64,000 nucleotides of DNA from Bifidobacterium platyrrhinorum (GCF_010667645.1 NZ_WHZV01000001.1:668768-732767); one strand, 5' to 3'; shown: positions 33,739 through 42,221, counted from the first letter of the stretch. Notes: generated from the letters alone by a model not told the origin. Program-made: numbers and translations.

Positions 33739-34806
33739 ATGTCCAAGATCAGACACCGACTACTCGCCACCATGGCGCTGCTGCTCGCCATGTTCACCGT
33801 CACGCCCAGCGCCATGGCCGACATGCGCGGCATCGACGTATCCGGCTGGCAGTCTCCGACAGTCACCTGCACCGCCGACTATGATTTCGCCGTCGTCAAG
33901 GCCACGCAGGGCACCGGCTTCACCAACGGATATATGACCAGTCAGGCCCGGTGCGTCCAGCAGCGGGGCAAGAGCCTGGGCTTCTACCACTACGCCGGAG
34001 GCGGCAACGCCACGGCCGAGGCCGACTACTTCGTGACCACCGTCCGTCCCTATGTGGGCAAGGCGGTGCTCGTCTTGGATTGGGAGGGCTATCAGAACGC
34101 CTCATGGGGCAACTCCAACTGGATCCGCGTCTTCGTCAACCGGGTTCACGCGAGGACCGGCGTATGGCCGCTCGTCTACACGAGCGCCGCCTACCTGTGG
34201 CAGATCCCGACGGATGTGCGTAGCCGCTGCGGCTTGTGGGTCGCCCAGTACGCCTCCAACGCGGCGACCGGCTACCAGTCCCGCCCATGGAATTACGGCA
34301 AGTATGGCGAGGCCATGCGCCAGTACACCAGCAACGGGCGCATCAACGGCTACGCGGGCCCGTTGGATCTCAACTACTTCCGCGGCACCAGCGCCCAGTG
34401 GAACAAGTACGCCAACCCCGGCAACACCACCGTCACACCCGCGCCGACACCGACGCCACAACCCACCCCGCAGCCAAGCAAGCCGAGCGCGAGCAGCGGA
34501 TACAGCGTGGTGGTGCGTTCCGGCGACACCATCAGCGGCATCGCCGCACGCACCGGACTATGGCCCGTGACCGCATGGAGCGTACCCAGCGGCAACATCA
34601 ACCGCATCTGGCCCGGCCAGACCGTGGTCTACCGCGGCAACGCCACACCATCCGCAAACACCGGCACGGGCATGCGGATCCACGTGGTCAGGAGCGGCGA
34701 GACGCTGAGCGGCATCTTCGGCGCATCCGGCTGGCAACGCGTCGCCCAGCTCAACAACCTCGCGAACCCGAACCTCATCTATCCCGGACAGCAACTGCGT
34801 TACTAA
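33739..34806 (+). CDS. Endolysin: secreted GH25 muramidase with two LysM domains
   Basis: 355 aa from ATG 33739. A Sec signal peptide is plain (KIRHRLLATMALLLAMFTV, then AMA before D28). The GH25 lysozyme domain spans about 30-220, with D33 in RGIDVSGWQ and D114/E116 in VLDWEGY as catalytic acids. A proline/threonine linker (about 233-252) leads to two LysM peptidoglycan-binding repeats (about 256-303 and 312-355). A cleavable signal means export by the host Sec system, with the holin next door acting as trigger or depolariser. Confidence 0.93.
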   Translation: MSKIRHRLLATMALLLAMFTVTPSAMADMRGIDVSGWQSPTVTCTADYDFAVVKATQGTGFTNGYMTSQARCVQQRGKSLGFYHYAGGGNATAEADYFVTTVRPYVGKAVLVLDWEGYQNASWGNSNWIRVFVNRVHARTGVWPLVYTSAAYLWQIPTDVRSRCGLWVAQYASNAATGYQSRPWNYGKYGEAMRQYTSNGRINGYAGPLDLNYFRGTSAQWNKYANPGNTTVTPAPTPTPQPTPQPSKPSASSGYSVVVRSGDTISGIAARTGLWPVTAWSVPSGNINRIWPGQTVVYRGNATPSANTGTGMRIHVVRSGETLSGIFGASGWQRVAQLNNLANPNLIYPGQQLRY

Positions 34807-34824
34807 GCAGCCGCTGAACCGTCT

Positions 34825-34852
34825 GCGGCCTTCGGCACCGTGCCGGAGGCCG
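34825..34852 (+). terminator. GC-rich stem-loop between endolysin and holin
   Basis: GCGGCCT-TCGGCAC pairs with GTGCCGG-AGGCCGC almost without loop. No T-run, so it may be a processing or attenuation structure. Confidence 0.45.
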
Positions 34853-34889
34853 CCCCTCCCATACCCGAATCAACTCAAGGAGAACACTC

Positions 34890-35165
34890 ATGGATATTTC
34901 CGCAGCGACCACCCTCGCCGCCGGCATCGTCGCCCTCGTCGCACCCGCTCTGGTGCAGGCGTTCAAGAAGTACATCCCCGCCGACTACGTGGGCCTGACC
35001 AGCCTCGGCGTGAGCATCCTGCTCGGCGTCCTCGCCATCGCGGCCACGAACGGCTTCCACGGCTACGGGTGGGGCATCGTCCTCACCGGCGTCATCGGCG
35101 TCGCCCAAGCCGTCTACACGCTCGTGAATCAGGCGTTCAGCGGCAAGCTCAGCAAGAGTCTATGA
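34890..35165 (+). CDS. Holin
   Basis: 91 aa from ATG 34890 with AAGGAG upstream. Three hydrophobic segments are visible (about 5-23, 36-52, 60-78), with short loops FKKYIP and NGFHGYG. Size, position after the endolysin and near-identity to the fragment in the remnant prophage fit a phage holin. Confidence 0.82.
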   Translation: MDISAATTLAAGIVALVAPALVQAFKKYIPADYVGLTSLGVSILLGVLAIAATNGFHGYGWGIVLTGVIGVAQAVYTLVNQAFSGKLSKSL

Positions 35166-35196
35166 ACGAATAGCGAGTAGGGCTATCCGTCTGACG

Positions 35197-36423
35197 CTAC
35201 ATTGATGTTTCGTCCGTCGGATGGCCCTCTTCAATGGCTGAGCGCAATAGCATTTTCCCGTTCTCAACGTGAACTTCGTTTTCCCGGAAAGGTACAATTA
35301 CGTAAGCGGTGCCTTCCTTACGGGGTATGACTCCTATCATGATGTCGGCACGTTTAACGGCATCCCATACCTTTGCAGTCATCGTAGGATCTCCCTTGAA
35401 TACCCGTCGAGTGACCTCAATCTCTTTGAATCCCGCAGGAAGTGCAGCTTGCTTTCCAATGCCCAGCTCACAAATGAATGTGTCTTCTACAAGAAGTGTC
35501 ATCTTGTCGTCGTTCCATGAGTAAATGCCGTGGAATCGGTCTACTGGCTGCCCATCTGCTTTACACAGGATTACGCTAGCACGCTGCTGCGGATTCAACG
35601 CCCATGCGGTTTCCGTCATAGACGACACATCCACAGCATTGGGCATGTCTTTGGGACTCACGCCATCTGGTATCTGTGTCCCTTGCGGGAGCATATACAT
35701 GTTTTCGGCAACTCGTTCTGAGTCCTCGTCGGAAGCTACTACTTGTTCCTCCCATGCCTTTGAGTCAATGTCGAATCCGAAGTTTTGATTAAGTGCAGTA
35801 ATCAGATTCAGCATGTTGACGATGATGATGGATAGTTGCGAAAAGAATGAAGTGCCGGCATAGTATCGGTCTCGGTACGAGAGTGCTGTCGCTTCGGCTT
35901 TCCTGCCTTGGGGGTCAGCGTGCACTAGGTCTGAATATAACCATGCTTCGCCAATCAGCAGATCGGACATCGGCTCTCCTAGGGGAACATCGTTCGTGTC
36001 GAACATCTGTATGGAATACGAGGTGCCGCCATTTTTGTCTCGTAGATGCGCAAAATGCGCCTTGCACTCATCAAAGCACTTCTGTGCCGCTTCGTTCATC
36101 TTCCGTGTGCCCAAACACATTGTCACGGATCTGAACACCTTATCCAGATAGACCGGTTCTCGTTCCAGAATGCAGGGACGAGTCCGCGCGGCAAGGGATT
36201 CAAAGATCTCCTGATCCGGCATATGGTATTTGAGCTTTATGGGTTCTCCTTCTTGTCGCTGGATGGTGAAAGTCGGATTGACATACTTGAGCACTGACTG
36301 ATCCTTCACCATTGAATGAGCGGCAACGCGTCTCGCTCGCACGACAAAGCGGCGTAGAATGTCTTTTGCCTCGTCGAGGTCAATCGGGTGTCGAGGCTTC
36401 ATCTGTTTTCCTTTTGCCGTCAT
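35197..36423 (-). CDS. Unknown AT-richer cargo protein beside the restriction-modification genes
   Basis: 408 aa from ATG 36423 with GGAGG upstream (a longer start at 36456 is less likely). It is a soluble-looking mixed protein with an early helical region (DEAKDILRRFVVRARRVAAH), one hydrophobic helix (SFFSQLSIIIVNMLNLITAL, about 212-231) and a beta-rich C-terminus. I do not recognise the family. It is divergent from the methyltransferase gene, AT-richer than the late genes and absent from the remnant prophage, all signs of recently gained cargo. A defence role is possible only by association. Confidence 0.65.
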   Translation of the reverse strand: MTAKGKQMKPRHPIDLDEAKDILRRFVVRARRVAAHSMVKDQSVLKYVNPTFTIQRQEGEPIKLKYHMPDQEIFESLAARTRPCILEREPVYLDKVFRSVTMCLGTRKMNEAAQKCFDECKAHFAHLRDKNGGTSYSIQMFDTNDVPLGEPMSDLLIGEAWLYSDLVHADPQGRKAEATALSYRDRYYAGTSFFSQLSIIIVNMLNLITALNQNFGFDIDSKAWEEQVVASDEDSERVAENMYMLPQGTQIPDGVSPKDMPNAVDVSSMTETAWALNPQQRASVILCKADGQPVDRFHGIYSWNDDKMTLLVEDTFICELGIGKQAALPAGFKEIEVTRRVFKGDPTMTAKVWDAVKRADIMIGVIPRKEGTAYVIVPFRENEVHVENGKMLLRSAIEEGHPTDETSM

Positions 36424-36502
36424 TGCTTGCCTCCATTCCTCTGTGCGACACGGCATAAGCCTTGGGTCTTATTGGCCTGCGGCGTCGTATGCTTAATTGT
36501 CG

Positions 36503-36549
36503 CTCACTATACACCTCTGGGAATTTTTGTCATCATAATGATGTATATT
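36503..36549. promoter_or_regulatory. Divergent promoters with CATCATAATGATG dyad before the methyltransferase
   Basis: Rightward -10 TATATT (36544-36549) is followed by 7 nt and the ATG of the methyltransferase. The odd dyad CATCATAATGATG (36531-36543) abuts it, in the usual place for autoregulation by a methyltransferase with a helix-turn-helix. A leftward TATAGT with ATGACA 16 bp upstream serves the unknown gene. Confidence 0.45.
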
Positions 36550-36556
36550 CTTCCCT

Positions 36557-37885
36557 ATGAGTAACCTGATTCCCTCAAAAACTATTGATGACGCCGACGA
36601 GCTTATCGCCAAACTGCGCGAGAGCATGACCCGACGCCAACTGGCAGAATCGCTCGGCCTGTCCACATCCACTGTGGAGCGCTGGGAGTCGGGCAAGGTC
36701 CAATGTAAACCCGCCTACGTTCCTGCACTGCAGGAGTTGTACTACGGTACCACGCACGAGACCGGCACGGACTTCCGCACCATTGACCTGTTCGCCGGCA
36801 TCGGCGGGATCCGCCGTGGCTTCGCATCGGCTGGCGGCCACGCCGTGTTCTCATCCGAGTGGAACGAGTTCTCCACCCGCACCTACCGCACCAACTACGG
36901 CTTCGCCGAGACCATGGCCGGAGACATCACGCAGGTCGATGCGAACGACATCCCGGACTGCGACGTGGTGCTCGCCGGCTTCCCATGCCAGCCGTTCAGC
37001 TTGGCCGGCGTCTCCAAGAAGCGCAGTCTCGGACGTGAGACAGGCTTCCGTGACAAGACGCAGGGCACCCTGTTCTTTGACGTGGCCCGCATCATCGCCG
37101 CCAAACGCCCCGCCGCGTTCCTCTTGGAGAACGTGAAGAACCTCACCAGCCATGACCGAGGCCGCACGTTCAAAGTCATCCTCGACGCGCTGCAGAACGA
37201 GCTTGGTTACGAGGTCCACTGGAAGGTAGTCGACGGCCAGCACTTCGTGCCCCAACACAGGGAGCGCATCTACATCGTCGGCTTCCGTTCCAAGACCGAC
37301 TTCACATGGGACGATCTGAAGTTCCCCGACCACCAGCCTGTGCTCGCTGACATCCTCCACAAGACCGACGGCACCGAGCCTTACCTGCCGTGGGATGGCG
37401 ATAAGTACTTCGACTTCGAGCGCCAGAAGGTGCAGGACAAGTACACGCTCACCCCGCGTCTGTGGCAATATCTTCAGGACTACCGCAAGAAGCACGAGGC
37501 CTTGGGCCACGGCTTCGGCTACGGTCTCGTGACGCCCGATATGGTGTCGCGCACCCTGTCCGCTCGCTATCACAAGGATGGCAGCGAGATTCTTGTCGCC
37601 CAAGGCGATGAGCGTCCCCGCCGTCTCACTCCACGTGAGTGCGCCCGTCTCATGGGATACCCGGACGATTTCCGCATCCCGGTGTCGGACACACAGGCCT
37701 ACCGCCAGTTCGGCAACAGCGTGGTCGTGCCCGCCATCGCCGAGGTCGCGCGCATCATGCGACCGCACATCCTCAAGGTCATGGCCGAAGGAGACCAAGG
37801 CATGATTCTAGATGACACGGGGAAGTCCGTGGACGAGATCCAGAAGGCACGCGAGCTGGCCGTCGCGGGAGCCGGCGAGAACTGA
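36557..37885 (+). CDS. DNA cytosine-5 methyltransferase with N-terminal helix-turn-helix
   Basis: 442 aa from ATG 36557. Residues about 17-50 form a helix-turn-helix ([20 protein letters not shown]). The catalytic motifs follow in order: I DLFAGIGG (77-84), [10 protein letters not shown] (141-148, nucleophile C144), VI ENVKN (191-195), [14 protein letters not shown] and X FGNSVVVP. This build resembles the M.SsoII/Dcm group, in which the N-terminal domain also represses transcription of its own gene. It protects the host from the endonuclease encoded 60 bp downstream. Target sequence cannot be read from the sequence alone. Confidence 0.93.
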   Translation: MSNLIPSKTIDDADELIAKLRESMTRRQLAESLGLSTSTVERWESGKVQCKPAYVPALQELYYGTTHETGTDFRTIDLFAGIGGIRRGFASAGGHAVFSSEWNEFSTRTYRTNYGFAETMAGDITQVDANDIPDCDVVLAGFPCQPFSLAGVSKKRSLGRETGFRDKTQGTLFFDVARIIAAKRPAAFLLENVKNLTSHDRGRTFKVILDALQNELGYEVHWKVVDGQHFVPQHRERIYIVGFRSKTDFTWDDLKFPDHQPVLADILHKTDGTEPYLPWDGDKYFDFERQKVQDKYTLTPRLWQYLQDYRKKHEALGHGFGYGLVTPDMVSRTLSARYHKDGSEILVAQGDERPRRLTPRECARLMGYPDDFRIPVSDTQAYRQFGNSVVVPAIAEVARIMRPHILKVMAEGDQGMILDDTGKSVDEIQKARELAVAGAGEN

Positions 37886-37926
37886 CCCCGAAATGGCCGG
37901 TGTCGCGCCGGCCGTTGTCCGTTGTT

Positions 37927-37960
37927 CGTGGGTATCGTTGACGTATGTGCGATACCCACG
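37927..37960 (+). promoter_or_regulatory. Inverted repeat enclosing the endonuclease start codon
   Basis: CGTGGGTATCG (37927-37937) and CGATACCCACG (37950-37960) form an 11-bp perfect inverted repeat with a 12-nt loop that contains the ATG at 37945. A -10-like TATCGT overlaps the left arm. It may be an operator for the methyltransferase, or an mRNA hairpin limiting translation of the endonuclease. Confidence 0.7.
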
Positions 37961-39363
37961 TCAATGAAGCCCGTCAATGGTACGACACCGCCGACATTAG
38001 CCGCGTCAACGAACTGCTCACCAACGCCGGCGCAAGCAGCATCTGGGTCAAGCGACTCGTTGCCAATAACAACTCGAAACAACAGGTGTATCTGGCAGGC
38101 GACCCATCCGATCTGTCCTTCCTGCCACTGGGAGACCCGTCATACACTCCGGCCAAATCGCAGAAGAAAAAAGCCGGCAATCCGGTCATCCAGATTCCTG
38201 TGACATGGCAGTGGGTCACGCCGAACGGTCAGTTCGACGCCCCTGATGCGAAACTCTGTTACTACCCGCAATATCCTGAAGTGCGTTTCTCCGGGTTCCT
38301 GCGCGGATGCAAGGAAGCACCGTCGGAACTGCTGAGCGAGACGAAACGCGGGCATGAGGTCAACCGCTGCCTGTTCCTCGGACCCGTGAAGAACGCTGCC
38401 GGCGAGGTCATCCGCGTGGTGGCCCTCGTGGTCGGGGCTGAATCGCCGGCAGCGCAGTATGTGCTCAGCATGGAGACCTTCGAGGCTGGACATCTCTGCC
38501 CGATCGTCTACCAGTCGCAGCGGCAACGTGACGAGTTCTCTGTGCTCGAACAGGCCTTGGCGAACATCGTCGGTCGTAAGATCACGCCGTGGCGCCTCAA
38601 CAATGATGGCGCCGTCGTCAAACCATACGTTGCACCCAACGCCCCCGGCCTTACTCTGGAGGCGGAACTGGGTGTGGGAGAGAACGCCATTCCCGGCCCG
38701 GACTTCGACATCTGGGAGCTCAAGGCCATCAAGCAGAAGTCCTTGGAGCGCCGCTACAACCACAAGGTCACGCTCTTCACTCCGCAGCCCGATCTTCCCG
38801 AGACTGGCCGACTCTCTACGGTGGATTTCGTGCTCAAGTACGGACACGTACACACCACCGACGAGAACGGCAACCCGACCAGCTACTATTTCACCTCCGG
38901 CGACATCCAGCGCGAAGGCGAGGATAAACCGGGCGCGAAGCTCGAACTAGTTCTAGAGGGCTTCACCGATGCGAAGCACTTCGACCCCAACGGCATGATC
39001 GCCCTCTATGAGAAAGGAACAAGGAACCTCGCTGCCGGATGGTCATACCTGAAACTGCTCGGTCACTGGCAGCGTAAGCACAACCGCGCCGCATACGTGC
39101 CCTACCTGCGCGAAGACGAGGACGGCAACACTTCGGTCGAGTTCGGCCCGCTCATCACCCTCGGAATCTCCACCAGCTTCGGCCTGTTCCTCCAAGCCTT
39201 CAAGGACGGCAGGGCTGTCTACGACCCTGGCGACAAAGCAACCCTTGTAGGCGACAAATGGACGCCGCATGCCCGCAGCCAATTCCGCATCAACCTCAAC
39301 GATATTGCCGCCATCTACGGCGAAGTGCGTGAAGTCGACATGCGAGATCCAGAAACATTCTGA
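37945..39363 (+). CDS. MvaI/BcnI-like type II restriction endonuclease
   Basis: 472 aa from ATG 37945. The block GLTLEAELGVGENAIPGPDF followed by ELKAIK (235-263) matches the MvaI/BcnI family active site, with D253 and E258-x-K260 as likely catalytic residues. The N-terminal 220 residues are longer than in MvaI and may add a specificity or dimer domain. MvaI and BcnI cut CCWGG and CCSGG; a related target is plausible but not shown. It directly follows its partner methyltransferase. There is no Shine-Dalgarno sequence and the start codon lies in a hairpin loop, so expression is probably restrained. Confidence 0.85.
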   Translation: MCDTHVNEARQWYDTADISRVNELLTNAGASSIWVKRLVANNNSKQQVYLAGDPSDLSFLPLGDPSYTPAKSQKKKAGNPVIQIPVTWQWVTPNGQFDAPDAKLCYYPQYPEVRFSGFLRGCKEAPSELLSETKRGHEVNRCLFLGPVKNAAGEVIRVVALVVGAESPAAQYVLSMETFEAGHLCPIVYQSQRQRDEFSVLEQALANIVGRKITPWRLNNDGAVVKPYVAPNAPGLTLEAELGVGENAIPGPDFDIWELKAIKQKSLERRYNHKVTLFTPQPDLPETGRLSTVDFVLKYGHVHTTDENGNPTSYYFTSGDIQREGEDKPGAKLELVLEGFTDAKHFDPNGMIALYEKGTRNLAAGWSYLKLLGHWQRKHNRAAYVPYLREDEDGNTSVEFGPLITLGISTSFGLFLQAFKDGRAVYDPGDKATLVGDKWTPHARSQFRINLNDIAAIYGEVREVDMRDPETF

Positions 39364-39408
39364 TTTAATGAAGACAAGTCACTTTTGATGAGAAGAAAGG
39401 ACGAGAAA

Positions 39409-39972
39409 ATGAGAAAGAAGGCAGCAGCTGTTGCTCTAAGCGTTATGGCGGTCTTGTCCCTTGCCGCCTGCGGCAGCACAGAGACCAAGACCGATTCGTC
39501 ACCCAAAGCCAGCCAAACCGATTCTTCGTCTAGTACCGAAGCACAGCCTCTGGCTAGTGGACTGTCGGGATCATGCACGGGGGATAGCGACCATCTGCAA
39601 AGCGTCACTCTGAGCACAACGGGACAATACCTCAGCGTGGAGATTCCTAATCCGCTAATGGATGCCAATGAGTCCGTGATGTATTCAATCATGTTCACCG
39701 ATTCTGAAACCGGGTATATGACTCAGGCCGGCTTCAAAAACGTATTCTCGACGAATGAGTATTCGCGTTTCGTCTTTGACATGAATACCTCCGAGCAAAA
39801 GAACTATCCGGGAACCTTTGCTTCAGATTTCACGGCTGAAAAGTTCTCCACCAACTTGCCCGATCCGGCCATAAAGGGAGGAAAAGGTACAAAATGGACC
39901 GCCACCTTGACCGTGGATGGGGAAGACGTGGCGACTTGCCCTAGCGATGGTAGTGAAGCCACGCTTGAATAG
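39409..39972 (+). CDS. Prophage-encoded lipoprotein
   Basis: 187 aa from ATG 39409 with AAAGGA upstream (195 aa from 39385). It has a lipoprotein signal peptide (MRKKAAAVALSVMAVLSLAA) and a lipobox LAAC, then a serine/threonine-rich spacer and a beta-rich domain of about 130 residues. It is the last gene before attR. Lysogeny-expressed lipoproteins near att sites often block superinfection at the membrane; that role is inferred from position and type only. Confidence 0.78.
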   Translation: MRKKAAAVALSVMAVLSLAACGSTETKTDSSPKASQTDSSSSTEAQPLASGLSGSCTGDSDHLQSVTLSTTGQYLSVEIPNPLMDANESVMYSIMFTDSETGYMTQAGFKNVFSTNEYSRFVFDMNTSEQKNYPGTFASDFTAEKFSTNLPDPAIKGGKGTKWTATLTVDGEDVATCPSDGSEATLE

Positions 39973-40062
39973 CTTCAGCTTGCACTTGGTGCTTACACAG
40001 GTGGCCATGAGATGCTGTTTCTCAGTCATCTGACAGCCAGACCTAGCTTCTGTGGTCCGTCG

Positions 40063-40096
40063 TCGTGTCTGTGGCTCAGACACGATTCAGACACGA
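40063..40096. repeat. Right integrase arm-type repeats
   Basis: GACACGA lies at 40079-40085 and 40090-40096 (11-bp spacing), plus an inverted copy TCGTGTC at 40063-40069. They are 129-162 bp from the attR core, on the opposite side from the left cluster. The stretch 39973-40224 holds no gene. Confidence 0.65.
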
Positions 40097-40224
40097 TGAC
40101 CCCTGAGAACAGCGAAATCGACGGCAATCAACGAATCTCGCAAGAGACTCGAAAACGGCATCATTACAACGAAAACGAGACCAACGAAGCTCACGGGAAT
40201 CGGCGAAGCGACCTCTCGAACTAA

Positions 40225-40232
40225 CAAGGGGT
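40225..40232 (+). other. attR core of the prophage
   Basis: CAAGGGGT, identical to 3056-3063, begins the 3' half of the host tRNA-Pro. Phage-side sequence (CTCGAACTAA) ends here. Confidence 0.8.
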
Positions 40233-40261
40233 CGCGGGTTCAAATCCCGCTGAGCCGACCA
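40225..40261 (+). pseudogene. 3' half of host tRNA-Pro(GGG)
   Basis: T arm GCGGG-TTCAAAT-CCCGC, acceptor strand TGAGCCG, discriminator A and CCA. TGAGCCG is the exact complement of the acceptor strand CGGCTCA 37 kb away and does not match the phage tRNA. It has no promoter of its own. Confidence 0.93.
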
Positions 40262-40295
40262 GAAAGCCCGGAATTTCAACAATTCCGGGCTTTTT
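40262..40295 (+). terminator. Original terminator of the host tRNA-Pro
   Basis: GAAAGCCCGGAAT (40262-40274) pairs with AATTCCGGGC and is followed by TTTTT. It matches the terminator behind the phage tRNA except for one loop base. Confidence 0.85.
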
Positions 40296-40329
40296 CGTTT
40301 CTCTCTCCTCCCTTCGGTTTACCCACTCA

Positions 40330-40370
40330 GACACGATTCAGACACGATTTTCGGACACGACCAGACACGA
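40330..40370 (+). repeat. Arm-type repeats of the remnant prophage
   Basis: GACACGA at 40330, 40341, 40354 and 40364. The spacings 11, 13 and 10 are the same as in the last four copies of the intact prophage's left cluster (3382, 3393, 3406, 3416). Confidence 0.7.
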
Positions 40371-40535
40371 TGCCCCATGACACGCCTCATATTGTCGGCG
40401 TGTTGTGGGTTCGCCCGGCGACTTTCTTTTTATCCGATTCCACTGGTTCATTACATTTTCTTTACACGGGTCTTGCCGATGCGTGCTGCCTCCTTCCGAC
40501 ACGTTGCTTTCTCTGTACGTTGGCTGGACGTTCCA

Positions 40536-40541
40536 TATAAT
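40536..40541 (+). promoter_or_regulatory. Candidate -10 box of the remnant lipoprotein gene
   Basis: Perfect TATAAT, 40 bp before the ATG; no strong -35. The stretch 40371-40535 before it shows no gene. Confidence 0.4.
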
Positions 40542-40581
40542 TAACTTATTGTTCAGCTGACAGAAGAGAAAAGGTGTAACT

Positions 40582-41400
40582 ATGTCAACGACAATGCCCA
40601 AAAGGTTGATCAGCCTTCTGCTGTGTGCGGTGATGTCCGTGGCGCTTGCCGGCTGTTCCCAGAACAAGGAGGCCGATGGCCCCGACTACGCGGACGACGA
40701 GGCCATGTCCATCATCGCTGATGGACTCCAGAAGAGGTCTGACGTCATCGACAAGCAGAATGCGAAGCAGGGTTCCGAAGACGTGGACAATGCAACCTAC
40801 GCCGCGAACCTGAAGGAAGCAGTCCAGACCGAGATTGACGCGGAGAAGTCTCTCAAGACGCGTCAATTCAAGGATTCCAAGATGCAGGAAGCCGTTATCT
40901 CCTACCTCAATCTCTTGGACGATTCCATGGATGTGCTGAAGAATTACTCCCCTTCCAGCACCGATTTCTACACCGAATGGCAAAAGGTGTATGACAAGCG
41001 AACATCCATGCTGAAGACGTTCGTAGATGACTATGGTCTGACCGTCGACGAGAAGTACAAAGACACCCTTTCTGACCTGACTGCCAACGGTGCCGCTGCG
41101 ACCAAGAAGAGCCAGACGGATGAGACGATCAAGAATCTCATCGAATCCGCTACATTCGAGAAGCAGGATCAGGGATACGGCAGCTACACGTACTCGGCCG
41201 TCATCGAGAATACTTCCAAGTTGAGTTTCAAGAATGTGTCCATTGTCTTGTCTCTCTATGACGCCGATGGCGTAAAACAAGAAGCCTACGCCAATGCAAA
41301 CACATGGGCTGCTGGCGAGAAGGTCAAGTTTGAGGCATACAGCGATGTCAATGCCAACGAAGTTAAGGCCTCCGTACAGTACTACGACGTAGAGGACTAA
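40582..41400 (+). CDS. Lipoprotein with C-terminal FxLYD-like domain
   Basis: 272 aa from ATG 40582 with AAGGTG upstream. It has a signal peptide (KRLISLLLCAVMSVALAGC) with lipobox LAGC. A helical region (about 35-180) is followed by a C-terminal beta domain with NVSIVLSLYDADGVKQ, close to the FxLYD domain seen in secreted Gram-positive proteins. The gene is intact although the prophage around it is decayed, so it may be kept for a benefit such as blocking phage entry or an envelope function. Confidence 0.78.
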   Translation: MSTTMPKRLISLLLCAVMSVALAGCSQNKEADGPDYADDEAMSIIADGLQKRSDVIDKQNAKQGSEDVDNATYAANLKEAVQTEIDAEKSLKTRQFKDSKMQEAVISYLNLLDDSMDVLKNYSPSSTDFYTEWQKVYDKRTSMLKTFVDDYGLTVDEKYKDTLSDLTANGAAATKKSQTDETIKNLIESATFEKQDQGYGSYTYSAVIENTSKLSFKNVSIVLSLYDADGVKQEAYANANTWAAGEKVKFEAYSDVNANEVKASVQYYDVED

Positions 41401-41423
41401 ACCCCCTATGGTCTGCTTTTGAT

Positions 41424-41459
41424 TTAGGGTCTCTTCCCCTTGACGGGAAGAGACCCTAA
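41424..41459. terminator. Bidirectional terminator
   Basis: TTAGGGTCTCTTCCC (41424-41438) pairs perfectly with GGGAAGAGACCCTAA (41445-41459), followed by a T-rich stretch. It separates the lipoprotein gene from the convergent zinc-ribbon gene. Confidence 0.85.
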
Positions 41460-41465
41460 TTGTTT

Positions 41466-42221
41466 TTAACGGGCTCGTCTGTGTAACAGGGGCACGATAC
41501 TGCTGAGCGTGACGTGGCCGTGTTGGTCGGGTGTGAGGCGTTTCTGATGGATCCATGTGCGGATGGTCGCGGCCGGCAGCCGGATGCCGGCCTTGGCACA
41601 TTCGCGGCTCAGCTGCTTGGGTGTGCCTTTCTTCTCGGATTTAGCGAGCCTGTCGAGCAGCTGGTCGGCGACGTAGGTGCGGTTCACCTGTGCGCCGCAC
41701 GTGCGGCATTCGCCCATGTGGCCTCGTGGAGCGCCCCAGACGACGCCGTGCTTGCAGAACGGGCACGCGCCGAACGCCACACGCGTGGCCGGCGGATCCA
41801 CCATGCGGTTCACCTTGCCGGCCACCTCCACGATGTCCCTCCACCATTCTCGCGCGTCCGATGCCGCAAGCAATGGCTTGTCGTCGGAGAGGATGGCGCG
41901 CACGAGCTCGGGCACGCTGGCCGTTCGTCTCGTTGCCGGCGGACAGCCGCACTGGAGCGCCGCGAGCCGTACCAGTTCCTCCGCTTGGCAGTAGAGTTCC
42001 CATGCCTGTTCGCGGATCAACAGCGGCGCGTGCGCCGATCTGCTGCGCACTCCCGTACGGTCGTTGTCGCCGGTGCCGGCCTGACGTGCGGCGATCAGCA
42101 GCAGGGCCGGCGCATCCACGGCTATGGAACCCAACGCCTCGCGGAACTTCCGGGCACAGGCCGCGCACACGTTGACCCCGCCCGCATGGTTGCCGTCATG
42201 GTTCGCGCAGTATCGGGTCAT
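41466..42221 (-). CDS. Zinc-ribbon / helix-turn-helix-like protein of the remnant prophage
   Basis: 251 aa from ATG 42221, the same length as the homologue at 3566-4321 and closely similar throughout, including CPFC...CRTCG and the C-terminal AGIRLPAATIRTWIHQKRLT. The frame is open and the start conserved, so it can still be made. Function unknown. Confidence 0.72.
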   Translation of the reverse strand: MTRYCANHDGNHAGGVNVCAACARKFREALGSIAVDAPALLLIAARQAGTGDNDRTGVRSRSAHAPLLIREQAWELYCQAEELVRLAALQCGCPPATRRTASVPELVRAILSDDKPLLAASDAREWWRDIVEVAGKVNRMVDPPATRVAFGACPFCKHGVVWGAPRGHMGECRTCGAQVNRTYVADQLLDRLAKSEKKGTPKQLSRECAKAGIRLPAATIRTWIHQKRLTPDQHGHVTLSSIVPLLHRRAR

